Below, piece after piece: positions 55,290-64,000 of a DNA stretch of 64,000 nucleotides. Position 1 is the stretch's first letter; the number at the start of each line of letters is the position of its first letter. The position numbers and the translations under genes are program-made. This DNA comes from GYS-P2D sp964522505 (GTDB lineage Bacteria > Bacteroidota > Bacteroidia > Chitinophagales > Saprospiraceae), in NCBI GenBank assembly GCA_964522505.1, contig CAZFWJ010000008.1, positions 15,961-79,960 of the forward strand, in the 5' to 3' direction. Under the pieces are notes generated by a model. That model saw only the letters and a list, made by a program, of their open reading frames with translations. It was not told the DNA's origin and ran no database searches.

Positions 55290-55637
55290 CTATGATTTCT
55301 CGTCTTCAAATCTGACAGGTACGATATATACCTTATAAGGCTTGAGTCCCGATGCATCAACTTGCTTATAGTTAAGCGCCTCCTTAAGCGTACTGTCCAT
55401 TGCCGAATCTGTACTGATCACGATCAGTTCGTGATCTCCATTGACCATAAACTTCACCTTGATGGTTGTGTCATCAATCTTGGTGATATCAAGATCTAAG
55501 TCTTTGATGAGCGCTTGAATATCCTTCGTAACAGTAATAGGCGTATCCGTAGGTCCCGCAGGAGTAGCTGCGGTTGCCGAGCCTACTGCAATCAACGTAG
55601 CCAACCCAAGTGAAAAAACAATTTTCCTAAATGTCAT
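55290..55637 (-). CDS. Small exported protein, unknown
   Basis: A signal peptide (about 1-24, ending ATAA) is followed by 90 residues with no Cys and a mostly acidic composition (DIQALIKDLDLDITKIDD; later YKVYIVPVRFEDE). I recognise no family. It is transcribed alone, towards msrB. Its size and Ala/Thr-rich start resemble small periplasmic proteins. Confidence 0.7.
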   Translation of the reverse strand: MTFRKIVFSLGLATLIAVGSATAATPAGPTDTPITVTKDIQALIKDLDLDITKIDDTTIKVKFMVNGDHELIVISTDSAMDSTLKEALNYKQVDASGLKPYKVYIVPVRFEDEKS

Positions 55638-55879
55638 AATAGATGTTTTTAAGTGGATGAATAAAGAGTTGATCTGTCATTGATGTAGTGCGTGTCATTG
55701 ATGCATCTTATAGCATCGTCACACATCTATAAAACGGAGTTTAGTTCGTGGAGGTTACATCAGAATGTTAGGTTTAGGTGAATCCTATATTAACTTATTG
55801 TTTCTATCGATGAATGGCGAGAAATACTATATGGTCTGGTAGAGGTTGTGTTCTAATATCTAATAATGATCCTGAATAA

Positions 55880-56230
55880 ATGTCAAATAAATCTTATCTT
55901 ATATCGAGACACCTAAGATCTATGCCTCTATCACTTATAATGTTGATTTTCAATTTGCTGGTCATTATTCTTTGGATGTGGGCAGTAATGGACTTGATTC
56001 GGAATAATCGTACCGATGCTAAATCTTTAGTATTGTGGGGTGTTCTCATCTTGTTAATGCCAATAATTGGGTCGATACTCTACTTTCAGTTTGAGAATAG
56101 GAGGAGCCAAAGAAAGATCTTTCTCAATCATGGAATTACAAAAGGGAAATTTGGGATCGCAACTATCCTTAACGATCAGGAGAAGGTTCAGCGGAAGGGA
56201 TCTTTATTTTTGGTTGATAAGAGATCTTAG
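55880..56230 (+). CDS. Small membrane protein with PLDc_N-like domain
   Basis: The 116 residues contain two membrane segments (about 17-36 and 49-68) separated by a short loop NNRTDAKSLVLWG, and the motif MPIIGSILYFQFENRR. This is the pattern of the phospholipase D-nuclease N-terminal (PLDc_N) domain, which often occurs on its own in Bacteroidota. The ATG at 55922 would give a tighter start. The function is unknown. Confidence 0.75.
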   Translation: MSNKSYLISRHLRSMPLSLIMLIFNLLVIILWMWAVMDLIRNNRTDAKSLVLWGVLILLMPIIGSILYFQFENRRSQRKIFLNHGITKGKFGIATILNDQEKVQRKGSLFLVDKRS

Positions 56231-56330
56231 TACTGGAGGTATTATTAGACAACATCGCCCAATTGATTATTAGGTGTCTCTGTAAGCATAGCTATAGAGA
56301 TTAATCAAAGACGCTGTGTATCAATATCCA

Positions 56331-56338
56331 TACGTTTG
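56331..56338 (+). promoter_or_regulatory. Possible -7 element before the acyl-CoA synthetase gene
   Basis: TACGTTTG matches TAnnTTTG, ending 19 bases before the ATG; I see no TTG at the proper distance upstream. Confidence 0.4.
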
Positions 56339-56357
56339 ACCTTAAAAAACCTCGATC

Positions 56358-58055
56358 ATGAAATTGATAGAATATTTTCAGAAAGTAACCAGCCTAATAA
56401 ATGATGAAAGGATAGGTGAGATCGGTGCCTTAAACCTTACTAAGCCAGAGCATTTTAATTGGGTCAGAGACATATTTTATCCATCTAATGTAGCTCAGAA
56501 TGGCGATGCCGATGCGCTTATTTGGAAGTATAAGAATGATGTGATTGTTTTTTCATTTAATGACGTTTATTACAAGAGCAATCAGTTAGTTAATTTGCTG
56601 AGGCGCAATCATATAGATCAAGGCAATGTGATCTACACCATGCTACCTCTGATTCCTGAAAATTGGTTTACATTTTTAGCCAGTATTACGGGTGGATTTA
56701 TTACGATGCCGACCGCTACTAATTTGGTTGTAAAGGATTTGACCTATCGATTTGAGTCTTTATTTCCTGATGTAATTATAACCCACAGCAATTATGCCGA
56801 TGATATAGATGAGGCTGAAAAAGCATGTGGTAAAAGAATAAAATTAAAACTGGTAATAGGAGCCGAGAAGGAAGGATGGATCAGTTTTGACGAGATTTTA
56901 GCAGAATCTGTTCATTGTGAGTCTGCACAAACTAAATCTGATGATCCATTGCTTTATTTTTTCACTTCTGGAACAACTGGTCTCCCTAAGATAGTCGTGC
57001 ATTCTCATTTCACTTATCCGGTAGGTCATCTTTCCACCTTGTCTTGGATAGGCTGTCGAAGGGGCGATGTGCACTATAATATATCATCGCCTGGATGGGC
57101 CAAGTTTGCATGGAGTAGTTTCTTTGCGCCATGGAATGCTGGCGCAACTATACTCGCTAATCAAGTTGACAAATTTGATGCGAAGGATCAATTATCGACT
57201 ATGGAATCTTTCAATGTAAATACTTTCTGCGGCTCTCCTACAGTAGTAAGGATGCTGATACAAGAGGATATCGGCAATTACAAACTCTCTCTTCGCTCCT
57301 GTTGTGCAGCTGGAGAGCCTCTCAATCCTGACGTAATTGATAAATGGACTAAAGAGACAGGAGTTGTCATAAGAGATGGTTATGGCCAAACCGAGACTAC
57401 CGCACTCGTCGCTAATCTCATAGGAGATCAGCTCAAACCTGGTTCGATGGGCAAAGGAACTTTTTTATATGACATCGGAATCTTTGATGAAGAGGGTAAT
57501 GAAGTTCAAGATCTGGAGGAGGGTATCATATGTGTAAAATTAGGTCGGAGCAAGAATGACGGATTGTTTCTAGAGTATCTGGGTGATAAAGAAAGGACAG
57601 CTCGCTCTTTCAAGCACAATTTATATTATACAGGAGACAAAGCTTATAAAGACGAAGATGGATATATCTGGTTCATAGGCCGAAATGATGATGTTATTAA
57701 GGCTTCCGCCTATCGCATTGGACCGTTTGAAGTTGAAAGTGTCCTAATAGAGCATGATGACATTATAGAGTCAGCAGTAGTTGCGAGCCCCCATGACGTC
57801 AGAGGGTATGCAGTAAAAGCATATGTACTACTGCGAGAGAACGTTATACCGAGTGAGAACTTGGCCAAGGAGATTTTTAAGTTCTGTGAGGGCAAACTAG
57901 CTAAATACAAATTACCACGAATCATAGAATTCAGTGTAGAACTACCAAAGACCATAAGTGGAAAAATACGCAGGATAGAATTAAGAGCAGCTGAGGCGAC
58001 TCTGAGAGCAAGTGGCGCTACTCAAGAGAACGAGTTCTTCCACGATAAGTACTAG
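56358..58055 (+). CDS. AMP-dependent acyl-CoA synthetase (medium-chain type)
   Basis: It activates a carboxylic acid to its CoA thioester through an acyl-AMP. Motifs: FFTSGTTGLPKIVVHSH (P-loop), DGYGQTETT, YYTGDKAYKDEDGYIWFIGRNDD (split: YYTGDKAYKDEDGY, WFIGRNDDVIKAS) and the C-terminal catalytic Lys in KTISGKIRR. Length and order match the medium-chain (AcsM-like) and acetyl-CoA synthetase-like group. The substrate acid is unknown; butyrate or medium-chain fatty acids are typical. It stands alone. Confidence 0.9.
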   Translation: MKLIEYFQKVTSLINDERIGEIGALNLTKPEHFNWVRDIFYPSNVAQNGDADALIWKYKNDVIVFSFNDVYYKSNQLVNLLRRNHIDQGNVIYTMLPLIPENWFTFLASITGGFITMPTATNLVVKDLTYRFESLFPDVIITHSNYADDIDEAEKACGKRIKLKLVIGAEKEGWISFDEILAESVHCESAQTKSDDPLLYFFTSGTTGLPKIVVHSHFTYPVGHLSTLSWIGCRRGDVHYNISSPGWAKFAWSSFFAPWNAGATILANQVDKFDAKDQLSTMESFNVNTFCGSPTVVRMLIQEDIGNYKLSLRSCCAAGEPLNPDVIDKWTKETGVVIRDGYGQTETTALVANLIGDQLKPGSMGKGTFLYDIGIFDEEGNEVQDLEEGIICVKLGRSKNDGLFLEYLGDKERTARSFKHNLYYTGDKAYKDEDGYIWFIGRNDDVIKASAYRIGPFEVESVLIEHDDIIESAVVASPHDVRGYAVKAYVLLRENVIPSENLAKEIFKFCEGKLAKYKLPRIIEFSVELPKTISGKIRRIELRAAEATLRASGATQENEFFHDKY

Positions 58056-58211
58056 AATACGAGTCGACCATATTTGACAGTTGATTCAGAAATTCGCTCA
58101 AGACGCTTTTTAAAGTGTGTCACTTCCAAATCCTATTAAGCGGGCATACTCAAGAATTACTCACACTGAAAAAGAGTATTTCAACTATATTGACAAAATG
58201 AAAGAAAAAGT
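58056..58211. other. Gene-free spacer
   Basis: I see no gene in this part of the stretch between the acyl-CoA synthetase and S9 peptidase genes; the remainder contains the P-loop remnant at 58212-58358. Confidence 0.4.
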
Positions 58212-58358
58212 ATGATGGAGAAAAAAGGACTTCAACATATTTTTTGTGGAGCACCTGCTTCTGGTAAAATGACGGTTGGTCAAGAAGGTTTCAATATGAA
58301 AAGGAGAGGATTCAGAGAGATTAGGGATCAACCTACTCAATACGCTTCAAAGACTTAA
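58212..58358 (+). pseudogene. 48-codon fragment with P-loop (Walker A) motif, probable gene remnant
   Basis: ATG ATG starts a 48-residue frame containing HIFCGAPASGKMTVGQEG. The pattern G-A-P-A-S-G-K-M-T-V-G-Q-E is the Walker A of small AAA/kinase-like ATPases (similar to GPPASGKMTVGQEL). After the Walker A the frame runs 20 basic residues to a stop without any further kinase motif. So it is either a decayed copy of such an ATPase gene or a chance/short functional peptide. The rest of the kinase is not found downstream before 58392. Confidence 0.45.
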
Positions 58359-58392
58359 ATGAGGTTATTCTTTAATCGCACTCATTCCTACA

Positions 58393-60261
58393 CTAATCCA
58401 GCAACAACCACCTCGCAAACCAGTCCTCGAGTCTCTCATACATGTCAATGCGATTATTGGGATTGCGAAAGCCATGGGGCTCATTAGGGTAGGACTTGCT
58501 TTCAAATACCTTGCCTTCCTCATTTAATATTTTGACGGCCAATTCGTACTGGCGAAACGGTGCTCGCACATCGGCTTCTCCATGCATGATGAGCAGTGGT
58601 GTCTGTACTTGTCTTACCCGTGATAAGGCATTGCTAATGGCATAGACTTCTGGTCGATCTGCAGGTGCTCCGCCATGACCTGTTTTAGTGAATATTTTCC
58701 CTATGCGATCGGCATTAGTATAGGCATCTCCAAAATCATAGATCCCAGCCATCGGCACTGCGGCATCGAAGGCCTCTGGCACTCGTGTAATAGCTGCCAT
58801 AGAGGTGATGCCACCGTAGCTGTATCCATATATGCCTACTTTTTGATTGGACCAGGGTTGTAAGCGGATGAAATCCGCTGCTGCAGCGGCATCCTTGGCT
58901 TGTCCATTGCCCCAGTCATTAATGCTGAGATCCTGAAAGCTGCGTCCAAAGCCTGACCCTCCTCGATAGTTGACAGCGATGACCACATAGCCCTGCTGGG
59001 CGAGATATTGCTCATGTAAGCTGAGACGCTTGTAATAGGTATTCGTGCCGCCCCCATGTACATGAACTAGGGATGGATAGGTATTGGAGGGGTCAAAGTT
59101 GGGCGGATAATAGACAAAGCCCTGGATATATAGTCCGTCCCAGCTGCGATAGCTTATTTCTTCGGGCTCAACCATGCCCTGCCATGACGTAGCAAAATGC
59201 GAGATACGCTCCAGGGAGCCTCCAGTGGCATCTATATAATCCACATCATTACCCCGAGTGGAGCTGGAGCGTACGAAGACAAATGAACTTGCATCACCCG
59301 AGGCGTGATAGTTAAAGAAAGTGCCACCCATATTAGTTACCCTGGTGGCTACGCCGCCCTGAGAAGGAACACGCCATAGCTCTACCTCGGAGCGCTCTTG
59401 ATAGGGGAAAAACAACTCGCTACCATCGCCCGACCAAGTCACCGTATGGTTGAACAAGAGATCTGTGGCATGGATCTGCATCGGCAATTTTCGATCCGTT
59501 TTAGCACTGGGATCTATCATATAGATATAAGAGAGGTCTTCATACCAGTATTCGTCTTTGGCGTTGGCGAATAGGGCTATCGTTTTGCCATCAGGTGACC
59601 ATACCGGCTTGGACATGGCCATTAAATTATGAGATACCTGTTCTTCCTTGCCAGTCGCTAAGTCTACTACCCAGATATCATCTTCCCAATAGTCTCCCTT
59701 AAATGAATAGTAGGCCAGCCGCTTGCTATCTGGTGACCATGAAGGAGCAAATCTATAATCATCCAGCGCCATGGCATCATGTGTGATCTGCCTTGGATCC
59801 TGACTGCCGTCAGCAGGGACGATCCAAATGTCCTGATATCCAGACCGACCACTGTAGAAGGCTACCCACTTGCCATCAGGCGATGGCTGCGGAGCTCGTT
59901 CATCTTTAGTATCTGAGGTGATCTGACTTGGGGTATCTTCATCAATCGCTATGGTCCATAGATCGCCACGACTTGAGAATACTAATTTGTTGTTATCTCC
60001 AAACCAAGTAGCCGATCCTCCCGATGTCAAAAATTTCGGCGGTGCATCTGAAGCGAGCTCTTTGATGAAAATACCGCTTTGATCCTTGGTGCGTGCCGTA
60101 ATGGCAACCCAGTTGCCATCGGGAGATAGGGCAGCTTGACGTGCGCCAAAGTTCTGAGTGAAGATATGCTCCCATGTGAGGGGTAAGACCTCTTGAGCTC
60201 CAAGCTCCAGCATTGCAAAAAGCAGGAGAAATAGCAATATGCGAATTCCAATATTTGTCAT
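58393..60261 (-). CDS. S9-family serine peptidase (prolyl oligopeptidase type)
   Basis: An exported peptidase (signal about 1-22, ending LGAQ). The first 370 residues form a beta-propeller of PD40/WD40-like blades (APQPSPDGKWVAFYSG, APSWSPDSKRLAYYS, KPVWSPDGKTIALF). The last 250 residues are the alpha/beta hydrolase: catalytic Ser in YGYSYGGITSM (about residue 483), Asp in MHGEADVRAPF, His in EPHGFRNPNN. It probably trims dipeptides or short peptides. It starts 10 bases after the symporter stop in the five-gene run. Confidence 0.93.
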   Translation of the reverse strand: MTNIGIRILLFLLLFAMLELGAQEVLPLTWEHIFTQNFGARQAALSPDGNWVAITARTKDQSGIFIKELASDAPPKFLTSGGSATWFGDNNKLVFSSRGDLWTIAIDEDTPSQITSDTKDERAPQPSPDGKWVAFYSGRSGYQDIWIVPADGSQDPRQITHDAMALDDYRFAPSWSPDSKRLAYYSFKGDYWEDDIWVVDLATGKEEQVSHNLMAMSKPVWSPDGKTIALFANAKDEYWYEDLSYIYMIDPSAKTDRKLPMQIHATDLLFNHTVTWSGDGSELFFPYQERSEVELWRVPSQGGVATRVTNMGGTFFNYHASGDASSFVFVRSSSTRGNDVDYIDATGGSLERISHFATSWQGMVEPEEISYRSWDGLYIQGFVYYPPNFDPSNTYPSLVHVHGGGTNTYYKRLSLHEQYLAQQGYVVIAVNYRGGSGFGRSFQDLSINDWGNGQAKDAAAAADFIRLQPWSNQKVGIYGYSYGGITSMAAITRVPEAFDAAVPMAGIYDFGDAYTNADRIGKIFTKTGHGGAPADRPEVYAISNALSRVRQVQTPLLIMHGEADVRAPFRQYELAVKILNEEGKVFESKSYPNEPHGFRNPNNRIDMYERLEDWFARWLLLD

Positions 60262-60271
60262 GACATTGTAT

Positions 60272-61702
60272 CTATGAGTGATCTGAATTAAAGTAAGGTT
60301 TCCATGCGCTTTCTGGTGGAGGCTTCGTGCACCAACTCACTATTATGTAAGCTAGAATACTAACTGCAAATCCCGGCAGCACTGGATATATCAATGGGTC
60401 GCCATAGGCTTTCCACAATCCCGTGGTCAGCACCCCGCCAATCATAGAGGCAATGGCACCTTCCTTAGTGGCTCTTTTCCAGAGTATACCACCAACTACT
60501 GGCGTAAAAAAGCCAGCGCCCATAATAGCGGTGAAGAGGATGACAATGAATTGTACCAATTCACCTTCTGCAAACCCACTGATAATAAATATCAATGGAA
60601 TAAGACCAACAACGAAGATGCCTATACGAGCGACTAAGAGCCTTCTGGATCTGGAAGCATCTTTCTTTAAAAAGTTCTGATAGATATCCTCTGATAAGGC
60701 TGATCCCGCCACCAGTAAGAGCGAATCAACTGTAGACATCATCGCAGAAGTGATAGCGGCTAACATAATGGTGCCTATGAATGTAGGCAGCACAGCCTTA
60801 GCGATCATTGGCATGGCGAGGTCGCCTGTCGGCAAATTAGGGAATAGCACCATAGCGGCAAGTGCCAGTATAAATACCAGAAGATTGATCCCTGTCACGA
60901 CGATGATCGCGAAGAGAATACCTCGCCGGATGGTCTTCATGTCTTTCATGGCATAGAGCCGGATCACCTTTTCCGGTGTAGCCACGGAACCAAGGAAAAA
61001 TGCCAGACTCAAGGTGATCAGCAATACTGTAGGGAATCCTCCCCATTCAAAAGTCAATGGTTTTATAGCGCTGACGAGCACCACTAAGTTAGAGAGTCCA
61101 TCAAAATGAATTAGGGCTAATGGAACAGACACCAGCGTACCTACAATCATGATCAGCATCTGTAGAAAATCGGTGTAGACTACTGCGAGCATGCCTCCTA
61201 CCAAAGTATATAGGAGTAAGATGCTTGTAAATATGACCATGCCTATCAGCGGTTCGAGACCGAATACTACATTGGCCACCAATCCGCCAGCGACTATCTG
61301 CGCTTGTATATAGACGACAGTGGCAATGAGTATAATGACGCCACCAACTCCTCGGGCCGTCTTGCTTTGATATCGACGCTCCAAATATGCGGGCAGGGTA
61401 AGTTCTTTCACTGCCGTAAATCGAGGGGCCAATACTGCGACCATAAACCAATAGGCTAATGGGATCGTGATCAGCACCCATCCAAATGACCAACCCACGG
61501 AGTAGATGACTCCGATGGTGCCTATGAAGGTGCCGGCACTGGTATGAGTCGCTGCCATAGTCGCTCCTCCGATGCCCCAGCCGAGCTTGCTCCCTGCTAT
61601 CCAATAGTCCTCCTCAGACTTCGTCCAGCGAAGGCTTAACCATCCTATGGCAAAGACTAATAGGAAATAGCCTGCGAATATGATCCATTGTACTTCAATC
61701 AT
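60272..61702 (-). CDS. Sodium:solute symporter (SSS family)
   Basis: A membrane carrier with about 13 segments. The start MIEVQWIIFAGYFLLV at ATG 61702 fits the family; the TTG three codons upstream (61711) is less likely. Typical family elements are GIGGATMAATHTSAGTFIG (sodium-site region) and ATPEKVIRLYAMKDMK. The ligand may be an amino acid or peptide breakdown product, because dipeptidase and S9 peptidase genes flank it. The gene overlaps the 31-residue ORF before it by 8 bases. Confidence 0.92.
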   Translation of the reverse strand: MIEVQWIIFAGYFLLVFAIGWLSLRWTKSEEDYWIAGSKLGWGIGGATMAATHTSAGTFIGTIGVIYSVGWSFGWVLITIPLAYWFMVAVLAPRFTAVKELTLPAYLERRYQSKTARGVGGVIILIATVVYIQAQIVAGGLVANVVFGLEPLIGMVIFTSILLLYTLVGGMLAVVYTDFLQMLIMIVGTLVSVPLALIHFDGLSNLVVLVSAIKPLTFEWGGFPTVLLITLSLAFFLGSVATPEKVIRLYAMKDMKTIRRGILFAIIVVTGINLLVFILALAAMVLFPNLPTGDLAMPMIAKAVLPTFIGTIMLAAITSAMMSTVDSLLLVAGSALSEDIYQNFLKKDASRSRRLLVARIGIFVVGLIPLIFIISGFAEGELVQFIVILFTAIMGAGFFTPVVGGILWKRATKEGAIASMIGGVLTTGLWKAYGDPLIYPVLPGFAVSILAYIIVSWCTKPPPESAWKPYFNSDHS

Positions 61703-61790
61703 TCCTCTCAATCCAAAGCATCCATAGATAGTATCCCATCACAATTAGTCCTAAAACTAAAAATAGACCCCAAAAGATAAATCTATCCAT
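61695..61790 (-). CDS. 31-residue membrane peptide upstream of the symporter
   Basis: An ATG at 61790 opens a 31-residue frame, MDRFIFWGLFLVLG then a hydrophobic segment to LWMLWIERND. It is one membrane helix flanked by charged ends. Its start overlaps the end of the preceding gene by 8 bases and its stop overlaps the symporter start by 8 bases, so it fills the gap exactly. That strongly suggests a translated accessory subunit, comparable in position to small accessory proteins described for some SSS symporters. The role is inferred. Confidence 0.72.
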   Translation of the reverse strand: MDRFIFWGLFLVLGLIVMGYYLWMLWIERND

Positions 61791-62451
61791 AGGTTAATCG
61801 TTTACGGTTCAACCATATTATGATCGCCATAATCATGAATACAGCGGCAATACACCAATCAGCAATCAGTCCGATATTAGTAGACAGATTGCCCTCGTCG
61901 CCATACTCTATGCGAAATAATGACGGTAGCGCTGGCAGTGAAAAGTTGATGGTTCTCCTCCCATTCTCGACTTTTTGATCATAGTCAACTTTGGGGAAAT
62001 CCATGCGATATGCAAGTTCTTCTGGCAGCTGTATCTCACCTGCGAATAGGGTGTCATTAGACGACGCTGCTGGCATAGCTGGGAAGAAGAGCGGGATCTC
62101 AGCCTTTTCGGTTGAGCGATGCCAAGTATAGGAGATCGTAAGATCGTCAAGTTGCCCGTCATCCGTGGCATGGATCTTATATCGGTATAGTTTAGTTGAT
62201 GGAGGGTCTTGTGCTACCACACTGTAACGATCAGATTGTATGGTAAAACCTGAGAGGGACAGATGATCAAGGCGGAGCGCTCGCAGATCTACATGCTTAG
62301 TGGTATCCGGAAGATCCAGATGGAGCGTCTGCGTAAGTTGAATCACTTCCTTAGATAGGTCGACTTGTACTGATGCATGCTGCAGTGTGCCTTGGGCATG
62401 ACTGCCAAGACCGATGCTGATAGCTATAAGCAGCAGAATACATCGCCTCAT
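61783..62451 (-). CDS. Membrane-anchored exported protein, unknown
   Basis: Signal peptide (about 1-19, ending SHAQ), a 170-residue extracytoplasmic part and a C-terminal membrane helix (about 194-214) with a basic tail LNRKRLTYG. The extracytoplasmic part is beta-rich and reminiscent of domains found before M1 aminopeptidases in Bacteroidota (QVDLSKEVIQLTQTLHLDLP), but I do not recognise it firmly. Its start shares a base with the dipeptidase stop and its end overlaps the 31-residue peptide, so it is translationally coupled to both. Confidence 0.65.
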   Translation of the reverse strand: MRRCILLLIAISIGLGSHAQGTLQHASVQVDLSKEVIQLTQTLHLDLPDTTKHVDLRALRLDHLSLSGFTIQSDRYSVVAQDPPSTKLYRYKIHATDDGQLDDLTISYTWHRSTEKAEIPLFFPAMPAASSNDTLFAGEIQLPEELAYRMDFPKVDYDQKVENGRRTINFSLPALPSLFRIEYGDEGNLSTNIGLIADWCIAAVFMIMAIIIWLNRKRLTYG

Positions 62452-63665
62452 TACACCCAGACTTCTTTCAATAGTCGTATTGTATTTTCTCCCATGACCT
62501 TAGCGATATCTGCTTCAGAATAGCCATGCTTGACAAGCCATCTCACGATGTTATAGGATCCTTCGGTCGGATTTTCGAGACCGTCTACAAACTGTACTGG
62601 CTCGTATTCGAGGCCTTGCGTACCCGTTCCTTTTGACGCCTTCAGGGATAAGGCCGCCGTATATGCTTTATGCAATCCGACATGATCTCCATATAATGTA
62701 TCTGGTCCCAATGTTACATGATCGATTCCGACCAGATTCTTGACATACTCAAAATGCTCCATGACGGCATCCAGATTGTGCGTTCTATGTGTCGGCGTCA
62801 GCGTAGTGTGCGGCGCAGCTTCGATTCCGATGACGCCACCTTTGTCGGCACAAGCCTTGAAGACTTCATCTGGCGCCATACGATTCGTATTCCATAATGC
62901 CTTAGCACCGATATGACTCACTATGATCGGTTTTGTACTATGCTCGATGGTATCCAAGGCCGTCTGATCTCCAGTATGAGACACATCGATCAGTATGCCG
63001 AGCTTATTCATGCGTTCCACGGCACGCTTGCCGAACTTGGTAAGTCCGCCATCCCGATCTTCCTTGAGGCCAGAGCCAAGTGCGTTGGATTCGCTATAGG
63101 TGATCCCCAATGACCGTAGACCAAAACCATATAGGAGATCTATGCGATCCAGCTCATTCTCGATCATCATGGCGCCCTCCATGACTGCGACCCAAGCCAC
63201 TTTGCCTTCTCGATGCGCACGATATATATCATCCACTGTCTTGCAGTGTATCACGAAGTCCTGATGGGCGATATCACACAGTCGCATGCCTAAGTCATGG
63301 ATGACTTCGCTCCATTTCCATCCCCCTTTAGAGTGTATCTGACAGACGCCATCCATCAGGTTATCAAATACACAATCCCAATGACTCTTCGATAGTCCCT
63401 TGTATGCAGTGGCCATTCTGCCCTCTTTTACATAGGCTGGGGTCTGCATGATATCCTTAGGGAAAGTCCCCAGATGCTCATGTACACTGATTAAGATATG
63501 ATCGGTAAGAATCTTCTCTACCAGTGCTTCCTGAGCAGCATTCAACGTAACCTTAGTGGATGGCACTCGGTTAAGCTCATCAGCCAGTTCAAAATATTTA
63601 TAGTCCTTGTCTTTTTCTAAATATTGAAAGGACTCATACCCTTTGTAGTTCTTGGTCAAACTCAT
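62451..63665 (-). CDS. M19-like dipeptidase with altered metal site
   Basis: A TIM-barrel metallo-dipeptidase of the M19 group. Seen: AVMEGAMMIENELDRIDLL (bridging Glu region), GLRSLGITYSESN, LIDVSHTGDQ and IIVSHIGAKAL (metal His pair). The first metal motif, normally GHND or DGHxD, is VHEHLGTFP, so the usual Asp is replaced. The late SDFDG segment is LGPDTLYGDHVG. No signal peptide, so a cytoplasmic location is likely. It is first in the tightly coupled operon with the membrane protein, symporter and S9 peptidase. Confidence 0.85.
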   Translation of the reverse strand: MSLTKNYKGYESFQYLEKDKDYKYFELADELNRVPSTKVTLNAAQEALVEKILTDHILISVHEHLGTFPKDIMQTPAYVKEGRMATAYKGLSKSHWDCVFDNLMDGVCQIHSKGGWKWSEVIHDLGMRLCDIAHQDFVIHCKTVDDIYRAHREGKVAWVAVMEGAMMIENELDRIDLLYGFGLRSLGITYSESNALGSGLKEDRDGGLTKFGKRAVERMNKLGILIDVSHTGDQTALDTIEHSTKPIIVSHIGAKALWNTNRMAPDEVFKACADKGGVIGIEAAPHTTLTPTHRTHNLDAVMEHFEYVKNLVGIDHVTLGPDTLYGDHVGLHKAYTAALSLKASKGTGTQGLEYEPVQFVDGLENPTEGSYNIVRWLVKHGYSEADIAKVMGENTIRLLKEVWV

Positions 63666-63971
63666 AGAAATCTTGGATATCGGTGTGGCTCTAAAATAGA
63701 TAAAGTCCCGCAGGAGCGTTGATTGAAACGATACTAATTAGGATTAATCTGGGATTAGGGCAGCATCAAGACTTAAGTGCTTAATGAGGGTGTAAGAGCT
63801 ATATAACGGTAAGTCACCTGAGCTGCCATTTATTATCTCATAGGTTTACACTCACTCGATCTTATCCATTAGCTACCTAATACTCACCATTGTCTTATCT
63901 TAGAATATCAGATCAAAAATGGACTATTTGATCAGATATATACGAGTTGTAGCCAATTAGAAAAAAACAAA
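63666..63971. other. Gene-free spacer at the right end
   Basis: I see no gene or clear promoter. The dipeptidase gene and a new plus-strand frame diverge from here. Confidence 0.4.
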
Positions 63972-64000
63972 ATGGAACTACCAATACCAAATCATCTTAA
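63972..64000 (+). CDS. Start of an unidentified gene, cut by the window end
   Basis: The last 29 bases open with ATG and code for MELPIPNHL with no stop. Only nine residues are visible, so neither the product nor whether it is a gene can be told. Confidence 0.3.

Noticed and set aside
1..64000. CRISPR array, prophage or intact insertion sequence
   Set aside because: No short regular repeats with spacers and no transposase, integrase or phage structural genes were seen.

Overview
The window looks like a chromosome segment of a Bacteroidota bacterium, most likely the Saprospiria/Saprospiraceae branch. The evidence is: four secreted proteins with type IX secretion (T9SS) C-terminal sorting domains; very large Ig-like surface proteins carrying a dockerin repeat; a TamL-type lipoprotein, a DUF2911 protein and a TonB-dependent receptor with a carboxypeptidase-regulatory-like N-terminus; and promoters of the Bacteroidota form TTG-N17..20-TAnnTTTG (41553-41580 and 34921-34951). 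I see no rRNA, tRNA, CRISPR array or intact insertion sequence. The species assignment is inference.

Region 1 (1-15.3 kb) is a cluster of three giant cell-surface proteins, the first cut by the window edge. All three end in the same order of modules: carboxypeptidase-regulatory-like, dockerin-like, a beta-rich segment that looks cohesin-like, and a T9SS sorting domain. This is the most interesting part of the window, because dockerin and a candidate cohesin in each protein would allow the proteins to assemble with each other on the cell surface.

Region 2 (15.3-33.2 kb) is mostly housekeeping and envelope genes: a TrmH-type RNA methyltransferase divergent from TamL; an alpha/beta hydrolase pair; an ABC transporter operon with its own GntR/YtrA-type regulator and a candidate operator; mltG-panB-tlpA; dnaK with a sigma-54-like upstream element; a protein with two OmpA-like modules followed by a membrane-anchored coiled-coil protein with two helix-hairpin-helix modules; and a sterol desaturase family protein.

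Region 3 (33.2-46 kb) holds two gene-poor stretches with several minus-strand terminator-like hairpins around a small T9SS protein, whose promoter overlaps an 18-bp perfect palindrome. It continues with rarA, a lipoprotein coupled to a tandem DUF2911 protein, an M20 peptidase, a lone receiver-domain protein, and a lipoprotein/TonB-dependent receptor operon with a clear promoter.

Region 4 (46-58 kb) has a two-lobed retropepsin-like protein, a divergent PiT-like permease next to a Na/Pi cotransporter, pyrG abutting a second TrmH-family methyltransferase, rimO, msrB, small membrane or secreted proteins, and an acyl-CoA synthetase.

Region 5 (58-63.7 kb) is a compact minus-strand operon in which adjacent genes touch or overlap: an M19-like dipeptidase with altered metal-site residues, an unknown membrane-anchored protein, a 31-residue membrane peptide, a sodium:solute symporter and an S9 peptidase. 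It reads as a peptide cleavage and uptake unit.
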